The notes beneath the pieces were generated by a model. That model saw only the letters and a program-made list of their open reading frames with translations. It was not told the origin of the DNA and did no database searches. A program made the position numbers and the translations under genes. Shown one piece after another: positions 31,886-46,000 of a stretch of 64,000 nt of DNA; within the stretch, counting starts at the first letter, position 1, and every line of letters begins with the position of its first letter. The DNA is from Rhipidocladum racemiflorum (Eukaryota; Streptophyta; Magnoliopsida; Poales; Poaceae). The stretch lies in the NCBI GenBank assembly GCA_036346355.1, contig CM070591.1, forward strand, positions 18,646,001 through 18,710,000, read 5' to 3'.

Positions 31886-34189
31886 TGAAATGCCCCAAAA
31901 TTTTCAAATTAAGTTCAAATTAGACTCTATTTGCTTTTTATGATTTTTCCAAAAATTTTTTGGATTTTTTTCGAATTTATTCGGATTTGTTTGATTAAAA
32001 TTCGGGTTTTTACCGTTTACAAAAAGTTTCGGCGCTTTTACGCCTTCCTTTCTCGGCCTTTCCGCTTCCCCGCTCTCCTAGCGCCTCGCCCGCTTTGACG
32101 CCACCCACCTTCGCCCGCGCCCGCCAGCGTTGACCGCCTCTCGCCCTCGCTTGCGCCCCCGCACGAGTACGCGTGCGTACTGTGCATCTCCCTCGTGGAG
32201 CTCTGCCATGGCAGGCCTGCGCCCGCCCGTGACCCTGCGCCGCCGTCACCTCACGCCGCCCTAGCTCCCGTAGAGCTCTCCACCTCCCGCCGCTGCTCAC
32301 GCCGCCGCTCGCCCCAAGCCCCGTGCTGTCGCCCCGTCCCGTCGCCGCTACCGCGGGTCTCCCTCGCCATCATGAGGCCGACGACCCCCGCCGCCTTCCC
32401 CGGCTATTTAAGCCCTCCCCGGCCCCCGATTTCTTGCCCGCCGAAACCGCCACCACCTCCTCTCTCGATTCCCTTCTCTCTCCCTCTCTCCAGTGCCCTA
32501 TCGCGCCCGCTCCACGGTCACCTTCTTCCTCTCCGGCCGCACACCGCCGCCAGCCCTTTCCGCCGCCGCTCGGCCTCCCCCGATCCAAACCCTAGCACCG
32601 GGGTGAGTTTCTCCCCCTTTCCCCTCAAAGTCCCACTCAAACCGGCGACCCAAAGTGCGATAACGCACTTTGTCTCCCTCGGCTCTGGCGAAAACGCCGC
32701 CCAGCTCCGGCCGTGTGATCTCCCCGCCCCTGCCACCCGGGTCACACTCGCCAGCCCCCCTCTCTCTCACTCCCCGCGCATGGCCCCACGCGCCAGTCGC
32801 CTTCTCTCCCTCTCACGCCGTCACGCCTGGGCCCGCACGTTAGTGCGGCCTGGCCGCAAACTGGGCCGGCCCAGTGGCCCCTCCCCCGCGCGCGCTGAAC
32901 TGGGCCAAAATCCGGTTTTTGGCGCGGCCCAAAGAAACAGTAACCATTTTTATTTTCTTTTTCGGGTTTTAATTCCCAAAATTCATTTTAAATCATTTAA
33001 ATAGCCAAAAATCCCCCAAAAATATCCAAAAATCCCAGAAAATCCCAAAATAGCCCAAAATACATATTCCGAACCCTTTCGAGCCACTGAGTTCAAAAAT
33101 GACCTCCGTTTCGCCAAACTAAGTTTCCAAAATTCAGCAGCCCTCAGGCCCATTTAAAACTATTTCTCTCTTGGTTTTCTCTTTTCTTTTCTCTTCTTTC
33201 TTTTCGTATTATTTATTGTTTATCTTATGGTGTTTGTTTACGATAGAACCGACGACCGAAAGCAGTACCAACTCCCGAATGCATACAGGAGCAGGAGCAA
33301 GACTGAACAGAGCTGCATCAACAGTGAAGCCGAACTCGACTACACCAACTCTGAACTAGGGAACCCCTCCGCCTCGCAAGGCAAGCCATACTCCATTGAT
33401 CATGTTGAACCTAATATTCCCTAGATTAATTCATAATTATTTTCTACCGCATTATTTCCGAACTATATGTTGAAATATCGCAAAGTTGGTATGTTTGAAT
33501 GACATGATAGTTCGTTAATGCCAAAAAGGGCTCATGGAACTTCCTTGACAAATATTGAATCCTAATAATCCTTTGTAACCCTAAGAAAATACTATTGTCA
33601 ATATTCGGCTAGACGCTACTACTATAATTATTCACCGTGTTATGAAAACATGAAATGTCGATGGAATATTGATTTGGAATGTTTATGAAATGTTGCGGTC
33701 TGGGGGACAGTATTGGGCTAATCACCGCGTGGGTGTTAGTCTGATCCCCGGCCGAGGACTAATACCAAGGTATGAATGGATGGTGGTACGTCGGATACCA
33801 GGGATTGTGGAACGTAATGGTTTGGTCTATGACGAAATAAGGACTTACAACCTTGGGCAAAAGTAAATAACTTAAGAAATCGTTCAACCACAGGTTGGGC
33901 CGGTCAACTTCGTTGGCTTGACTCAACGTAGCTCGGTACATTATACTTTCCCCGGAATACCTATAGGTGCAGGGTTACCTTCCCGGTATGGGAGATGGTC
34001 CGCGATTATGGGGGTGAAACGGAAGTGTGCACGAGGAAAATGTGGCATTCCGGGTTCACAACGGTAGGTGTCCATAGTAGGCGGGATCGCGAACTCCACT
34101 CTGGCCAGTGGGGACCCCGGGTTAATGTGGACCGAAACTCTACCGGATAGGGGCTAAAGGGGAAAGATCCAACGAAAAGCTATGATAAC

Positions 34190-37100
34190 TGTCGGGACCC
34201 CGAATTTGCAAATCCGGACCCTCTGTGTATTCAGCACTAGTCCAGGAACGCGCTAGTGCACACAGTCTTAACATCGGTAAATATCACAATCATACCATTC
34301 GATATTATCAAAGTACTTTATTTAAATAACCAAACTGGTTACTCGACCTTATGGCCAAGTTACAAATGTAAGCCTCGCAAGGCGAAACTTATTAAAAGAG
34401 AAATAATAGCAGCGGAAAAATCAAATAGCTTCGTGGCGCCATCCAGTATACCACAGCAACCTGACCGGGCTCGCTTCCTAAGTAGACGGATCCTCTTGGA
34501 GTTCCTCCTCCAAAGTGGCGTAGTCTCCTCTTCAAGCGATGTTGTGTTGAGGCAAGGGTGAGTACTTGGTACTCGGCAAGTCATGCATGTAATGCAAGCT
34601 AATATACTATATGCATGGCTTAGTACAAAGGAATAGCACAAGGTATATTTGCGATGCTTGACATTTGACAAGTAATATAAGTAGATTCAAAGCGGTAGAA
34701 ATAAGTAAAGCATAAATAACTTTTCAAGAAGTTTAATAAACATTTTCCCCATCCTAAACCACATTTCCATCATCTTCATTATTAAACCAACCCAACCTTT
34801 CAAACCAAAGTTATTTTTGAGAAAATCTAACCCTTGGATTTGTAATTCCGGCGATGTCCAATACCGCGGACACGGCTATTCGAATAGATTCTATACTCTG
34901 CAGAGGTTATGCACTTTACCCACAAGATACAATAAACACCACAAAGGCGAGTTCCAGTAACAAAGTCTTTCTAAACCTCTAACAATACAAGTGGTCCTCC
35001 CGGTTATTGCGCACTAACCCTTCCCTTCGCTAAGGCGAAGTCTAGGCCAATCAACCGTTAGATGGGTACCTGGCCTCACCTCAGACGCCCCCCGCATAAC
35101 TTACACAAAGGGTGTAGTTGACCTCCTGAGGTCCCACAGTGCGTTATTAGCAACTTAGTCAACTAGGTCCGTCCCATTACGAGACATGTGGTTGCACGTT
35201 AGACCCAGCTCAAAGGCTTGCAAGGTTAAGTCCTTAGGGTGACCAGGGCAAGACTACCCAAAACCAAAACAACACTCCCAATGCCACAACCGCCCACTGA
35301 TTACTCTTTGCCACATGCCCGGCCGAAAATCGTTTATCAAACCCCGCTTGATTACCATGCACCACGTGCCATCAACATCACATGATACTTTTCCAAAACA
35401 GGTTCAATATATCATTAAGTCAATATTAACATTTGATTGTCCAAAATCATGTTATGAGCACGTAGCAGGTCTAAGCAGTATACTACAACGGTCTAAACCC
35501 AGGTTGGCAATTTAATAATGTCCAACTAGTAATCCACAACTAGGGTGACAAGGGTCATGGCACATACTTAAATAATCAAGGTGTCATAAAGCAAATTGGT
35601 ACTTATCTAACCCCATGTTTAAACCAAGTATTTTTCTAATTGAACTAGCATGCAATAGTTTAAATCAAAATAGATTTCGAAATAGGATCAACATGGTCAA
35701 AGCACAACTTGCCTTCAAAAAGTACTTGTTCTTGCTCTTGAGTTGGATCCTGAGTTAATACTTCTCCTTCGAATCCTTCCGGCACTTCAACGTCTACTCG
35801 TAAAGCGTGCAAATAGCAAATACACAAATAAACAATAGGCAAAAAGTGTCCAAACATCCAAATAAAATCCATAAACAGAAAGAACATAATTTTATGGATT
35901 TTTAGAAACTGGAATCGTCAAATTTGGAGTTAAGACGCAAAAGTTATGATTATTTAAAGTTTAAATAATCAATTAAATAATTTTACAGAGAAAAACTTTA
36001 GTCCAAAAATTAAATAAAATTCATATTTAGGTAGATCTCAATTTTATACAAATTTAGAAATTTGAATCACTCAAATCGGAGTTGAAACGCAAAAGTTATA
36101 AGCGTTTGAAGTTTGAAACAAAATCTGAAATCATTAATTTGAATTAATAAATCATTTTCTTTTTTCGGAAATTAATTATTGCGTCAGCATGGACACGTGG
36201 CAGCCTCTGATTGGTTGGCTGACGTCAGCCGGTCCATGGACTCGGTCCATGCTCGACTCGGGTCTACCGTGGACTCGGTCCACGACTCGTGTCGACATGT
36301 GGGCCCACTCGGGTAGCGTCGCCGGCGTCGGCGAGGCTCGGCCACGGTCTTTGACAGTGGGTCCCACCGATGACGTCATGGGTGACGTCACGGTGCGATC
36401 GGCCGACAGTGGGCCTCGACACGCGGGCCGCGTGTCGGCGTGACGCCTGCTGCAGCGTGGGCCACGGCGCGACGGTCGAGCTTCCCGACACGTGGCGCAA
36501 TCTCGGCCGTTGATTTGAAATTCGGCGGCGCGATTAGATCCAGGGTTAACACGTTGAATCTACTCGATGATCGTGGGCGTTCGATCTAGATCGGACGGTC
36601 GAGATCTAATCCTATAATAACACTACTACGGCCGCGTGGCGATCGTGGGCGTTGGATCTTGATCCAGCGGTTGATCTGATCGGGTTTCTAGGGTTTGGGG
36701 AGAACGTGGGCTCACCGTGGATCGCCGGATCTTGATCGGACGGTGAGAACCTTCGCGGGTGACGATGGCGTCGCGGCGGGGCTTGGTGCACCGGAGGCGG
36801 GGGCGGCGACCAAGAACGCAGCGCTACGAGGCCTCTCCGGCGAGATGAGTCCTCCTTCGAAAGTGCGTCTCGTCGGGGATCCGGATCTGGGCTCCTTCTC
36901 GGCGGAAGACGACTGACGACGGCGGAAAATCTACAAGAAACCGCGGCAACAGAGTTCCAACTCCGGCGAACTCGTGCGGGCAAAGCGGCGACGGCTCGGG
37001 CGAGATGGCTCGGGAACGGGTGCGCAAGGATGAGGGCAACCTCGGGGGCGTCTCACGCTTTAAATACGGCCTCGGCGTGCGTGCAAATCGGAACCCTAGC

Positions 37101-37687
37101 CGTGTCCTGCTTTCGGTCACGGCGGAGCTCTCCGGCTGAGTCGGGCGAGAGACGATGACTCACGGCCGTCCACGTGGCACGATCAGCGGCCACGATCGCG
37201 TGGACGCGATCGGATCCGGGCGGATCGCGCTCGAACCGTGAAGCGGATCTCGGTAGTTGGATCTTGATCCAACGGTTGGGATCGATTAGGGTTGGGAGCT
37301 GGTTTGATCGAGTCAACTGGCTCGGGTCGGACTCGAATTCAAGTCTGACTCGGGCTCGGTCGGATGAACAAGATGCTCGACCGAGTTGATTTTCAATGAT
37401 TTAATATTTAAAATAATTCCCAATAATTCATTTAATTCATTAAAAATAGCAAATGACTCAGAAAAATTCCAGAAAAATTCTAGAAAATATTTTAGGGTAT
37501 TTGGGACTCAAATAAAATATTTCCAACAAAATTTTATTTGCAATATTAAATTCTTTAATTATTTCAAAATGGAATAAATTCAAATAAATTCCAAATAAAT
37601 CCAAATAAATTCCAAAAAATTCCAAAAATTCACCAAAGTGCCAAATCACACATGAATTCAATAAAAGCAAAATTTTGGGGTGTTACA
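34190..37687 (-). repeat. Gypsy-2 3' LTR
   Basis: 3498 bp. A TATA-like box reads TATTTAAAG on the minus strand (37066-37058). AT-rich parts match the other LTR almost base for base, but the GC-rich part (about 36180-37380) shows many small indels against 45000-46200. Confidence 0.85.
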
Positions 37688-37733
37688 AACCTCCCCCCCT
37701 TAATAGAATCTCGTCCCCGAGATTCAGGGCTTA

Positions 37734-38503
37734 CTAAAGGAATAGGTTTGGAAACTCTTTCTTCAAATCCTCTTCGCGCTCCCAAGTCGCTTCGCTTTCT
37801 TCATGGTTGCTCCACTGAACTCTACAGAAACGGGTTGACTTGTTTCTAGTTTCTCGATCCATTGTGTCTAGAATCCTCACGGGATGCTCCTTATAAGTCA
37901 AATCCTCTTGCAACTCAATTGACTCTAGCGGTGTCTGTTCCTCAGGAACTCGGAGACACTTCTTCAACTGGGACACATGGAATACATCATGCACTCCTGC
38001 CAACGACTGTGGCAACTCCAGCTGGTAAGCAACTTCGCCTCTGCGACTCAAAATCTTAAATGGTCCAACATAACGGGGTGCGAGTTTCCCTTTGGCATGG
38101 AACCTCTTAACTCCCCTGAGAGGCGTAACTCTAAGGTAAACAAAGTCTTCTGGTTCAAAACTCAAGTCTCGGCGACGATTGTCAGCATAACTTCGTGATT
38201 GGGCTATCTTCAACCTTTCCCTAATCATGGCGATCTGTTCTTCAGCCTCTTGAAGAATATCAGGCCCAAAGACACGGCGCTCGCCGGTCTCATTCCAATT
38301 CAATGGCGTCCGACAGGGTCGACCATACAGTGCCTCAAAAGGTGACATCTGTAAACTAGCCTGATAACTATTGTTGTAACTGAACTCGGCATATGGTAAA
38401 CTCTTATCCCAAGAAGTAGCATAAGCTAATGCACAAGCTCTCAACATATCCTCCAGAATCTGGTTGACTCTTTCGGTCTGTCCATCCGTCTATGGATGAT
38501 AAG
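37734..38503 (-). pseudogene. Gypsy-2 integrase C-terminus and chromodomain-like region
   Basis: The open frame 38447-37734 encodes the end of integrase (YNNSYQASLQMSPFEALYGR), the GPY/F-type module (VFHVSQLKKCL) and a chromodomain-like tail (CRVQWSNHEESEATWERE). The frame is shifted from the preceding segment near 38500, just before the region with the catalytic Glu. Confidence 0.85.
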
Positions 38504-39514
38504 TCAGATCTTGAAGTTCAAACGGGTTCCCATGGCTTCATGCAACTTATTCCAGAACCTTGAGGTAAATTGGGTACCTCTGTCCGATACAATCCTCTTT
38601 GGCACTCCGTGCAAACAGACAATCCAGATCATGTACAATTCTGCTAATTTATCTCCCGAGTAAGTGGTCTTCACGGGGATAAAATGGGCTACTTTAGTCA
38701 AGCGATCCACTATAACCCATATGGAGTCCTCTGCCTTGCCTTCCTCCTTGATGGACTTAATCCTGCGGATCTTGTCATCATCCTTCTGTCCTTCTCGGAT
38801 CTGATCCTCTAGGGTAGGCTTTACTTCTAATGCGGCCAAGAATCCGCTAGGTACTACCTCAATCTTCATTTTCTGAAAATCCTCACATAACTCATCCTGA
38901 CTTGTGGCTAGCAACGTACTCACGGTATGGCTTTTCCGACTCAGAGCATCGGCTACTACGTTGGCCTTCTCGGGATGGTAATGGATTCCAACATTATAGT
39001 CTTTGATCAACTCTAACCATCTCCTCTGCCTCATATTCAGATCCGACTGGGTGAATATGTACTTAAGGCTCTTATGATCCGTATACACTTCACATCTGTT
39101 TCCAATCAGATAGTGACGCCATATCTTCAAGGCATGCACTACGGCAGCTAACTCTAGGTCATGTGTCGGATAATTTTCCTCATGCGGCCTCAACTGCCTT
39201 GATGCATAAGCGACGACCTTTCCATTCTGCATCAGCACACATCCAAGTCCTTGGCGCGATGCGTCACAATAAATATCGAAGCTTTGAGCAACATCCGGTA
39301 GAACTAACACCGGTTCTGATGTCAATCGCTTCTTCAGCTCCTGAAATCCTTTCTCACATTCTTGCTTCCATGCAAACTTCTTTTCCTTCTTCATCAATTG
39401 CGTTAGAGGTTTCGCTATTGTCGAGTAGCTTTCGATGTAACGGCGGTAGTATCCTGCCATTCCAAGGAAACTCCGAATGCGGGTCACAGCCTTTGGTCGC
39501 TCCCAATGTAACAC
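38504..39514 (-). pseudogene. Gypsy-2 RNase H fused to truncated integrase core
   Basis: A 336-residue frame starts after the RT core with RSFLGMAGYYRRY. It contains RNase H (YCDASRQGLGC, YTDHKSLKY, VVADALSRK), then passes directly into the integrase core at DSIWVIVDRLTKVAHF. The integrase zinc region and first catalytic Asp are absent: an in-frame deletion near 38730-38760 removed roughly 100-130 codons. The second Asp (VSDRGTQF) is present. The frame ends at a stop soon after. Confidence 0.85.
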
Positions 39515-40157
39515 AGCTTCTACTTTGCTTGGATCTACTGGCGACTCCTTCTGCGGTCATTACATGTCCAAGAAACTCCACCTTGTCCTTCCAAAAATCA
39601 CACTTGCTGAACTTGGCGAAAAGTTGCTGTTCCTCGGCTTTTCCAAAACTCGCTTTAAGTGTTCGGCATGTTCACTCTGCCTTGGAGTAGATTAGGATAT
39701 CGTCTATGAACACGACGACAAACTTGTCCAAATATTCCATGAACACCTTATTCATCATATTCATGAAATAATTTGGCGCATTAAATCGACCCAAAGGACA
39801 TAATCAGAACTCGTAATGTCCATATCTTGACGAGAATGCGGTCTTGAATATCTTACGATCGGATCTTCAAGCGATGGTATCCCGACCTCGAGATCAATCT
39901 TGGAGAAAACTCCGGCTCCTCTCAACTGATCGAACAAATCATCAATCCTGGTAGCGGATACTTATTCTTCACAAGGACTTCATTGAGTGCACGGTAGTCG
40001 ATGCACATCCTGAAACTCCCGTCCTTCTTCTTGACAAACAAAACCGGTGCTCCCCACGGCGACGAACTCGGTCTGATAAATCCTTTCTCCATTAACTCCT
40101 CTAGCTATTTCTTCATTTCTACCAACTCCTCGGTGGACATCCGATAGGGTCTCTTTG
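39515..40157 (-). pseudogene. Gypsy-2 reverse transcriptase, shredded
   Basis: RT blocks can be read only in short pieces in different frames: a palm region near 39700-39745 with the FIDDI-type catalytic motif, and upstream fingers near 40020-40060. At least several indels separate them. No functional product is possible from this copy. Confidence 0.75.
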
Positions 40158-40665
40158 CTATCGGTCTTTGTGCAGTACAAGCTCTATCACAAACTCTATG
40201 TCCCCTGTCTCAAGCGGCATACCAGGTAGATCTTTGGGAAAAACGTCTGGGTACTCATTCACTACAGAGACATCCTCTATGCTGATTGCCTTGATACTGT
40301 TAACCATCAACTCTCCATATCTAACAGCGGTGGCTTGAAATTCCACTTTCTTCCCACACGGGCTCTCAATCGAGATAGTCCTTCGCCCACAATCCAATAC
40401 GGCCTTGTGCTCGGATAACCAAGCCATTCCAAATTTAACGTCTAAGTTCTGGGTCTCCAAAATTTTAAGGTTTGCTATGAACTCTATTCCATCTATTAGT
40501 ATTCTCACCCCGTAACATCCTACTATCGTTCGGAGTTCGGAACCAGGGGTTTGAAATAAAAGCATGCACATAATTCTTGCAATCCTCAAATCATTTCTAG
40601 AAGCAAAGCATTGCGAAACAAGCGAATCTGAAGCTCGAGTCAAACAAAATCAAGCAGGTGCATGA
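40158..40665 (-). pseudogene. Gypsy-2 protease remnant
   Basis: Frame 40643-40158 has the protease C-terminal core (LDVKFGMAWLSEHKAVLDC, where family members have GMDWL) and the linker to RT (VVNEYPDVFPKDLPG). The catalytic Asp-Ser is just upstream, near 40640, in another frame: a small deletion breaks the active site. Confidence 0.75.
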
Positions 40666-40678
40666 GTTAACAAGTAAC

Positions 40679-41785
40679 TTACCCAAGACGATGTTCGTAG
40701 CATTCGCAGTGCATCTGCGGTGACATGGTTGACTTCGGCCTCTCACCACGGTGCAGGGTGTGGCTCCTGGTCTTTGGCGTCCTAGCTGGGTGGTTCCTAG
40801 ATTGAAGCGGCTGGGTCACTCCTGCTGTCTTCTTTGGACAATCGTTGGCAAAGTGTCCTGGCTCGTTGCGATTGTAGCGGCGTCTCACTGTTCCTTCTTG
40901 TTGCACGGAGTAGCGTTTCTAGCGAAGTGGGTCCGTAGTTCGATTGGCGTGTCTTGGTGCCGGGATGGTGTCCTTGTTGCATTCTCGTGGTTGAAATCAA
41001 GAATTGATTTGGTGCAACTCTCGGTATTGCGTTCCTGGCGTGATCCTTGCCGTTGCATCCTGCGCTTCTGTTCTCATCCAGTTCCTTGCGCTTGTCCTCA
41101 AGAATAAGCGCCTTATTCACCAACTCTTGGAAATGCAGGAAGGTGTGGGTGATCAATCCTACTTGCAATCCTGAGTTAAGTCCCTTCATAAAACGAGACT
41201 GCCTGGATTTATCCGTCGCTACATCCTCAAAGCGTAGCGTGCTAGCTGTGTGAACTTGTTCGTAGTCGACCAGCGGTCGATTACCTTGTTTCATGCTCAA
41301 CTCCTCCTTCTTAAGGTCCATGATTCCTTCAGCACGTGATAATGTCGGAATGCACCGTGAACTCTTCCCAAGTGATATCTTGAGGGTTCTCTTGCGTGAC
41401 ACGAAGTTCTCCCACCATTCGGCTGTCCCTTCCGGTGATGAGAAGCGTAGAGTACCTTCTCATTTCCTATGCATTGAGCTATGTGTAGCTTCCTCTCGAT
41501 TGATCTTAACCAATCATCGGCCTCCAATGGATTGGCATTCCTGAGAAAGTGGGTGGGTGAGTTCTCATGAACTCGACACCTTGTATTACGGCGTGGTCCC
41601 CGATTAACTTGATTAGCGGTGGCCTGAGCGGTGACGTGTTGCATTTGTTGCATCATAGCATGCATCAAGCGAGTCCGGCAGCAAGAAAAAGCTCCAAATT
41701 CTGCATATCCGGTGGCGGTCTTTGGTGCTCCCTCATTGGGGTTTTCTGTGGCGAGAACCACTCCCATTGCTTCCAAAGTTTCCAC
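40679..41785 (-). pseudogene. Gypsy-2 gag remnant
   Basis: Fragments include NPLEADDWLRSIERKL (about 41510) and a zinc-knuckle remnant (NEPGHFANDC, about 40850) in which both leading Cys codons have become Arg (TGC to CGC). Several frame changes separate the pieces. Confidence 0.75.
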
Positions 41786-42187
41786 GGGTGTTCACCATCT
41801 GTCGGTTTGCTCTAGGTTTAGAGATGAGAGGGAAACAAGAATAGACAAGTAACATGGAACTTATGCGGGGCGAAAGGGGTAACTTTAAGGTTCAACTTTA
41901 TTATTAATAACTTGGTATGGCTGCTTACAATGCCTAAGGGCCTTGCAACACATACTGCACACTCAGCAAACAAAGCAAATCCAAATCGAACTAACTCTGG
42001 AGTCTAACGCCTAAAGGGTGACTCTTTATCCTATGACGCGACTCGGCGAAGGAGTCTCACTATAGAACCTATGCTCACTCATCGAGAAAACCTCCACGGC
42101 ACAGTACGGGTCTTTGTGGCATAGGCGCTAAACGATCGCCATGTCCAAAGAATCGTGTCCTCTATGGTAGTCAAAGAAGCGATGTCC

Positions 42188-42818
42188 TCATCGAGATCGA
42201 CTCCTCTGGATCTGGCTCGTAGCTCGAGTAATCGCTCGGGTCCATCCGCACAAAGTCATCTCCAACTTGTCAATCCTTCGTAGAAGGTGTGCCACATACT
42301 CTTGAGCTTCCCGCCATCTGTTCTTCTCTGTCGTGATCTCCTTGCGGGCCTTTTGTAGCTCCTTGCTTGTATTATCTAATACATCCTCCTGGGCGACGAC
42401 AAATCGTGCCAAGCGTATGTAACCGTGGCATCCTCATCTGAATCGCTTCGGGTCAAGAAGGTTATCGCTGCGCGGATGATAACGGAACACCGCATTTCCA
42501 ACTCTCTGGCGTGAATACGGGTAATGTGCCGCATTGCTCGTCGTGATACTTCTTGGATACCCATCTCGCATTGTAGATCTCCTGGCGGTCAAGGTGTATC
42601 GGGCGATTGCCTGGCCCTTCTTCCTAGCAGTACCTTAATCTTCACGTCACAAGCCTTGATCAATCCCGCTTGTCCGATCACTTCCACTTGGTATTGGGGC
42701 TTCTCAAAATCTCCGAGAGTCTCAGAGCATATGCCAAAGTTCCGCGGCGTGACCAACTCCCAGATCAACGTAGTTGAACTCTTCCTCCATCTGTCACAAG
42801 AGTGCTTTACGTAAGAAC
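42188..42818 (-). pseudogene. Gypsy-2 remnant of an ORF upstream of gag
   Basis: Between the primer site and gag, minus-strand frames encode MEEEFNYVDLG (42794 downward) and later a coiled-coil-like stretch (LQKARKEITTEKNRWREAQ, about 42350-42290). This occupies the same place as the extra ORF of gypsy-1 but does not resemble it in sequence. It is broken by stops. Confidence 0.5.
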
Positions 42819-42991
42819 TCGGAATTTTTGAATTGTGACAAGGTAAGGGAAAATTTCAGCAAGAGACAAGAAAAGAGAGAAGGGGATAAGTTGAGATGTC
42901 ATTTCTTATCTTGACAACTTTTTAGCTTTAGAAAATAGGTTTTATCCTCACTACGACCATTCTAGCTAGGGTTGAGCCTACAGTCAAGTAT

Positions 42992-43004
42992 GGCTCTGAT
43001 ACCA
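42992..43004 (-). other. Gypsy-2 primer-binding site
   Basis: On the minus strand TGGTATCAGAGCC follows the 5' LTR. It is complementary to the tRNA-Met 3' end. Confidence 0.9.
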
Positions 43005-43008
43005 CCTC

Positions 43009-46000
43009 TGTCGGGACCCCGAATTTGCAAATCCGGACCCTATGTATTCAGCACTAGTCCAGGAACGCGCTAGTGCACACAGTTTTAACATCGGTAAATA
43101 TCACAATCATACCATTCGATATTATCAAAGTACTTTATTTAAATAACCAAACTGGTTACTCGACCTTATGGCCAAGTTACAAATGTAAGCCTCGCAAGGC
43201 GAAACTTATTAAAAGAGAAATAATAGCAGCGAAAAAATCAAATAGCTTCGTGGCGCCATCCAGTATACCACAGGCAACTGACTGGGCTCGCTTCCCTAAG
43301 TAGACGGATCCTCTTGGAGTTCCTCCTCCAAAGCTGGCGTAGTCTCCTCTTCAACTGATGTTGTGTTGAGGCAAGGGTGAGTACTTGGTACTCAGCAAGT
43401 CATGCACAGAATGCAAGCTAATATACTATATGCATGGCTTAGTACAAAGGAATAGCACAAGGTATATTTGCGATGTGACATTTGAAAAGTAATATAAGTA
43501 GATTCGAAAGCAGTAGAAATAAGTAAAGCATAAATAACTTTTCAAGAAGTTTAATAAACATTTTCCCCATCCTAAACCACATTTCCATCATCTTCATTAT
43601 TAAACCAACCCAACCTTTCAAACCAAAGTTATTTTTGAGAAAATCTAACCCTTGACTGTAATTCCCGAGCGATGTCCAATACCGCGGACACGGCTATTTG
43701 AATAGATTCTATACTCTGCAGAGGTTATGCACTTTACCCACAAGATACAGTCAAACACCACAAAGGCGAGTTCCCATAACAAAGTCTTTCGGAAACCTCT
43801 AACAATACAAGTGGTCCTCCCCGGTTATTGCGCACTAACCCTTCCCTTCGCTAAGGCGAAGTCTAGGCCAATCAACCGTTAGATGGGTACCTGGCCTCAG
43901 CCCGATGCGCTCCCCGCATAACTTACACAAAGGGTGTAGTTGACCTCCTCGAGGTCCCACAGTGCACGTTATTAGCAACTTAGTCAACTAGGTCCGTCCC
44001 ATTACGAGACATGTGGTTGCACGTTAGACCCAGTTCAAAGGCTTGCAAGGTTAAGTCCTTAGGGTGACCAGGCAAGACTACCCGAAAAACCAAAACAACA
44101 CTCCCAATGCCACAACCGGCCCACTGATTACTCTTTGCCACATGCCCCTGGCCGAAATCATTATCAAACCCAGTTGATTACCATGCACCACGTGCCATCA
44201 ACATCACATGATACTTTTCCAAAACAGGTTCAATATATCATTAAGTCAATATTAACATTTGATTGTCCAAAATCATGTTATGAGCACGAAAGTGTGTCTA
44301 AGCGATACTACAACGGTCTAAACCCAGGTTGGCAATTTAATAATGTCCAACTAGTAATCCACAACTAGGGTGACAAGGGTCATGGCACATACTTAAATAA
44401 TCAAGGTGTCATACAGCAAATTGGTACTTATCTAACCCCCATGTTTAAACCAAGTATTTTTCTAATTGAACTAGCATGCAATAGTTTAAATCAAAATAGA
44501 TTTCGAAATAGGATCAACATGGTCAAAGCACAACTTGCCTTCAAAAAGTACTTGTTCTTGCTCTTGAGTTGGATCCTGAGTTAATACTTCTCCTTCGAAT
44601 CCTTCCGGCACTTCAACGTCTACTCGTAAAGCGTGCAAATAGCAAATACACAAATAAACAATAGGCAAAAAGTGTCCAAACATCCAAATAAAATCCATAA
44701 ACAGAAAGAACATAATTTTATGGATTTTTAGAAACTGGAATCACAAATTTGGAGTTAAGGCATAAAGTTATGATTATTTAAAGTTTAAATAATCAATTAA
44801 ATAATTTTACAGAGAAAAACTTTAGTCCAAAAATTAAATAAAATTCATATTTAGGTAGATCTCAATTTTATACAAATTTAGAAATTTGAATCACTCAAAT
44901 CGGAGTTGAAACGCAAAGTTATAAGCGTTTGAAGTTTGAAACAAAATCAAATCATTAATTCGAATTAATAAATCATTTTCTTTTTCGAAATTAATTATTG
45001 CGTCGGCATGGACACGTGGCAGCCTCGATTGGTTGGTGGCGTCGGTAGGTCCATGGACTCGGTCCATGCTCGGCTCGGGTCTCTGCGTGGACTCGGCCCA
45101 CGACTCTACGTGTCGGCCCGACATGTGGGCCCACTCGGGTAGCGTCATCGCCGACGTCGGGGCTCGACCACGGTGGCGACAGTGGGTCCCACCGATGACG
45201 TCATGGGTGACGTCACGGTGCGATCGGCCGACAGTGGGCCCTCGACACGCGGGCCAGCGTGTCGGCGTCCTACACGCACGCTGCGTGGGCCGATCGCGAC
45301 GGCCAAAGCTTCCCGACACGTGGCGCAATCTCGGCCGTTGATTTGAAATTCGACGGCCGCGATTAGATCCAGGGCTAACACGTTGAATCTACTCGATGAT
45401 CGTGGGCCGTTCGATCTAGATCGGACGGTCCAGATCTAATCCTATAATAACACTACTACAAAGACGTGGCGATCGTGGGCCGCTGGATCTTGATCCAGCG
45501 GTTCGCATCTAATCGGGTTTCTAGGGTTTGGGGAGAACGTGGGCTCACCGTGTGATCGCTTCGGATCTTGATCGGACGGTGAGAACCTTCGCGGGTGACG
45601 ATGGCGTCGCGGCGGGGCTTGGTGCACGGAGACGGGGGCGGCGACCAAGGGCACGGCGCTACGGGGCCTCTCCGGCGAGATGAGTCCTCCTTCGAGTGCG
45701 TCTCGTCGCGGATCCGGATCTGGGCTCCTTCTCGGCGGAAGACGACTGACGACGGCGGAAAATCTAAGAAATCATGGCGCAACAGAGTTCCAACTCCGGC
45801 GAACTCAGACGGCAAAGCAGCGACGGCTCAGCGAGATGGCTCGGGGAACGGAGTGCGCAAGGATGAGGGCAACCTCGGGGGCGTCTCACGCTTTAAATAC
45901 GGCCTCGGCGTGCGTGCAAATCGGAACCCTAGCCGTGTCTGCTTTCGGTCACGGCGGAGCTCTCCGGCTCGGAGTCGGGCGAGACGATGACTCACGGCCG

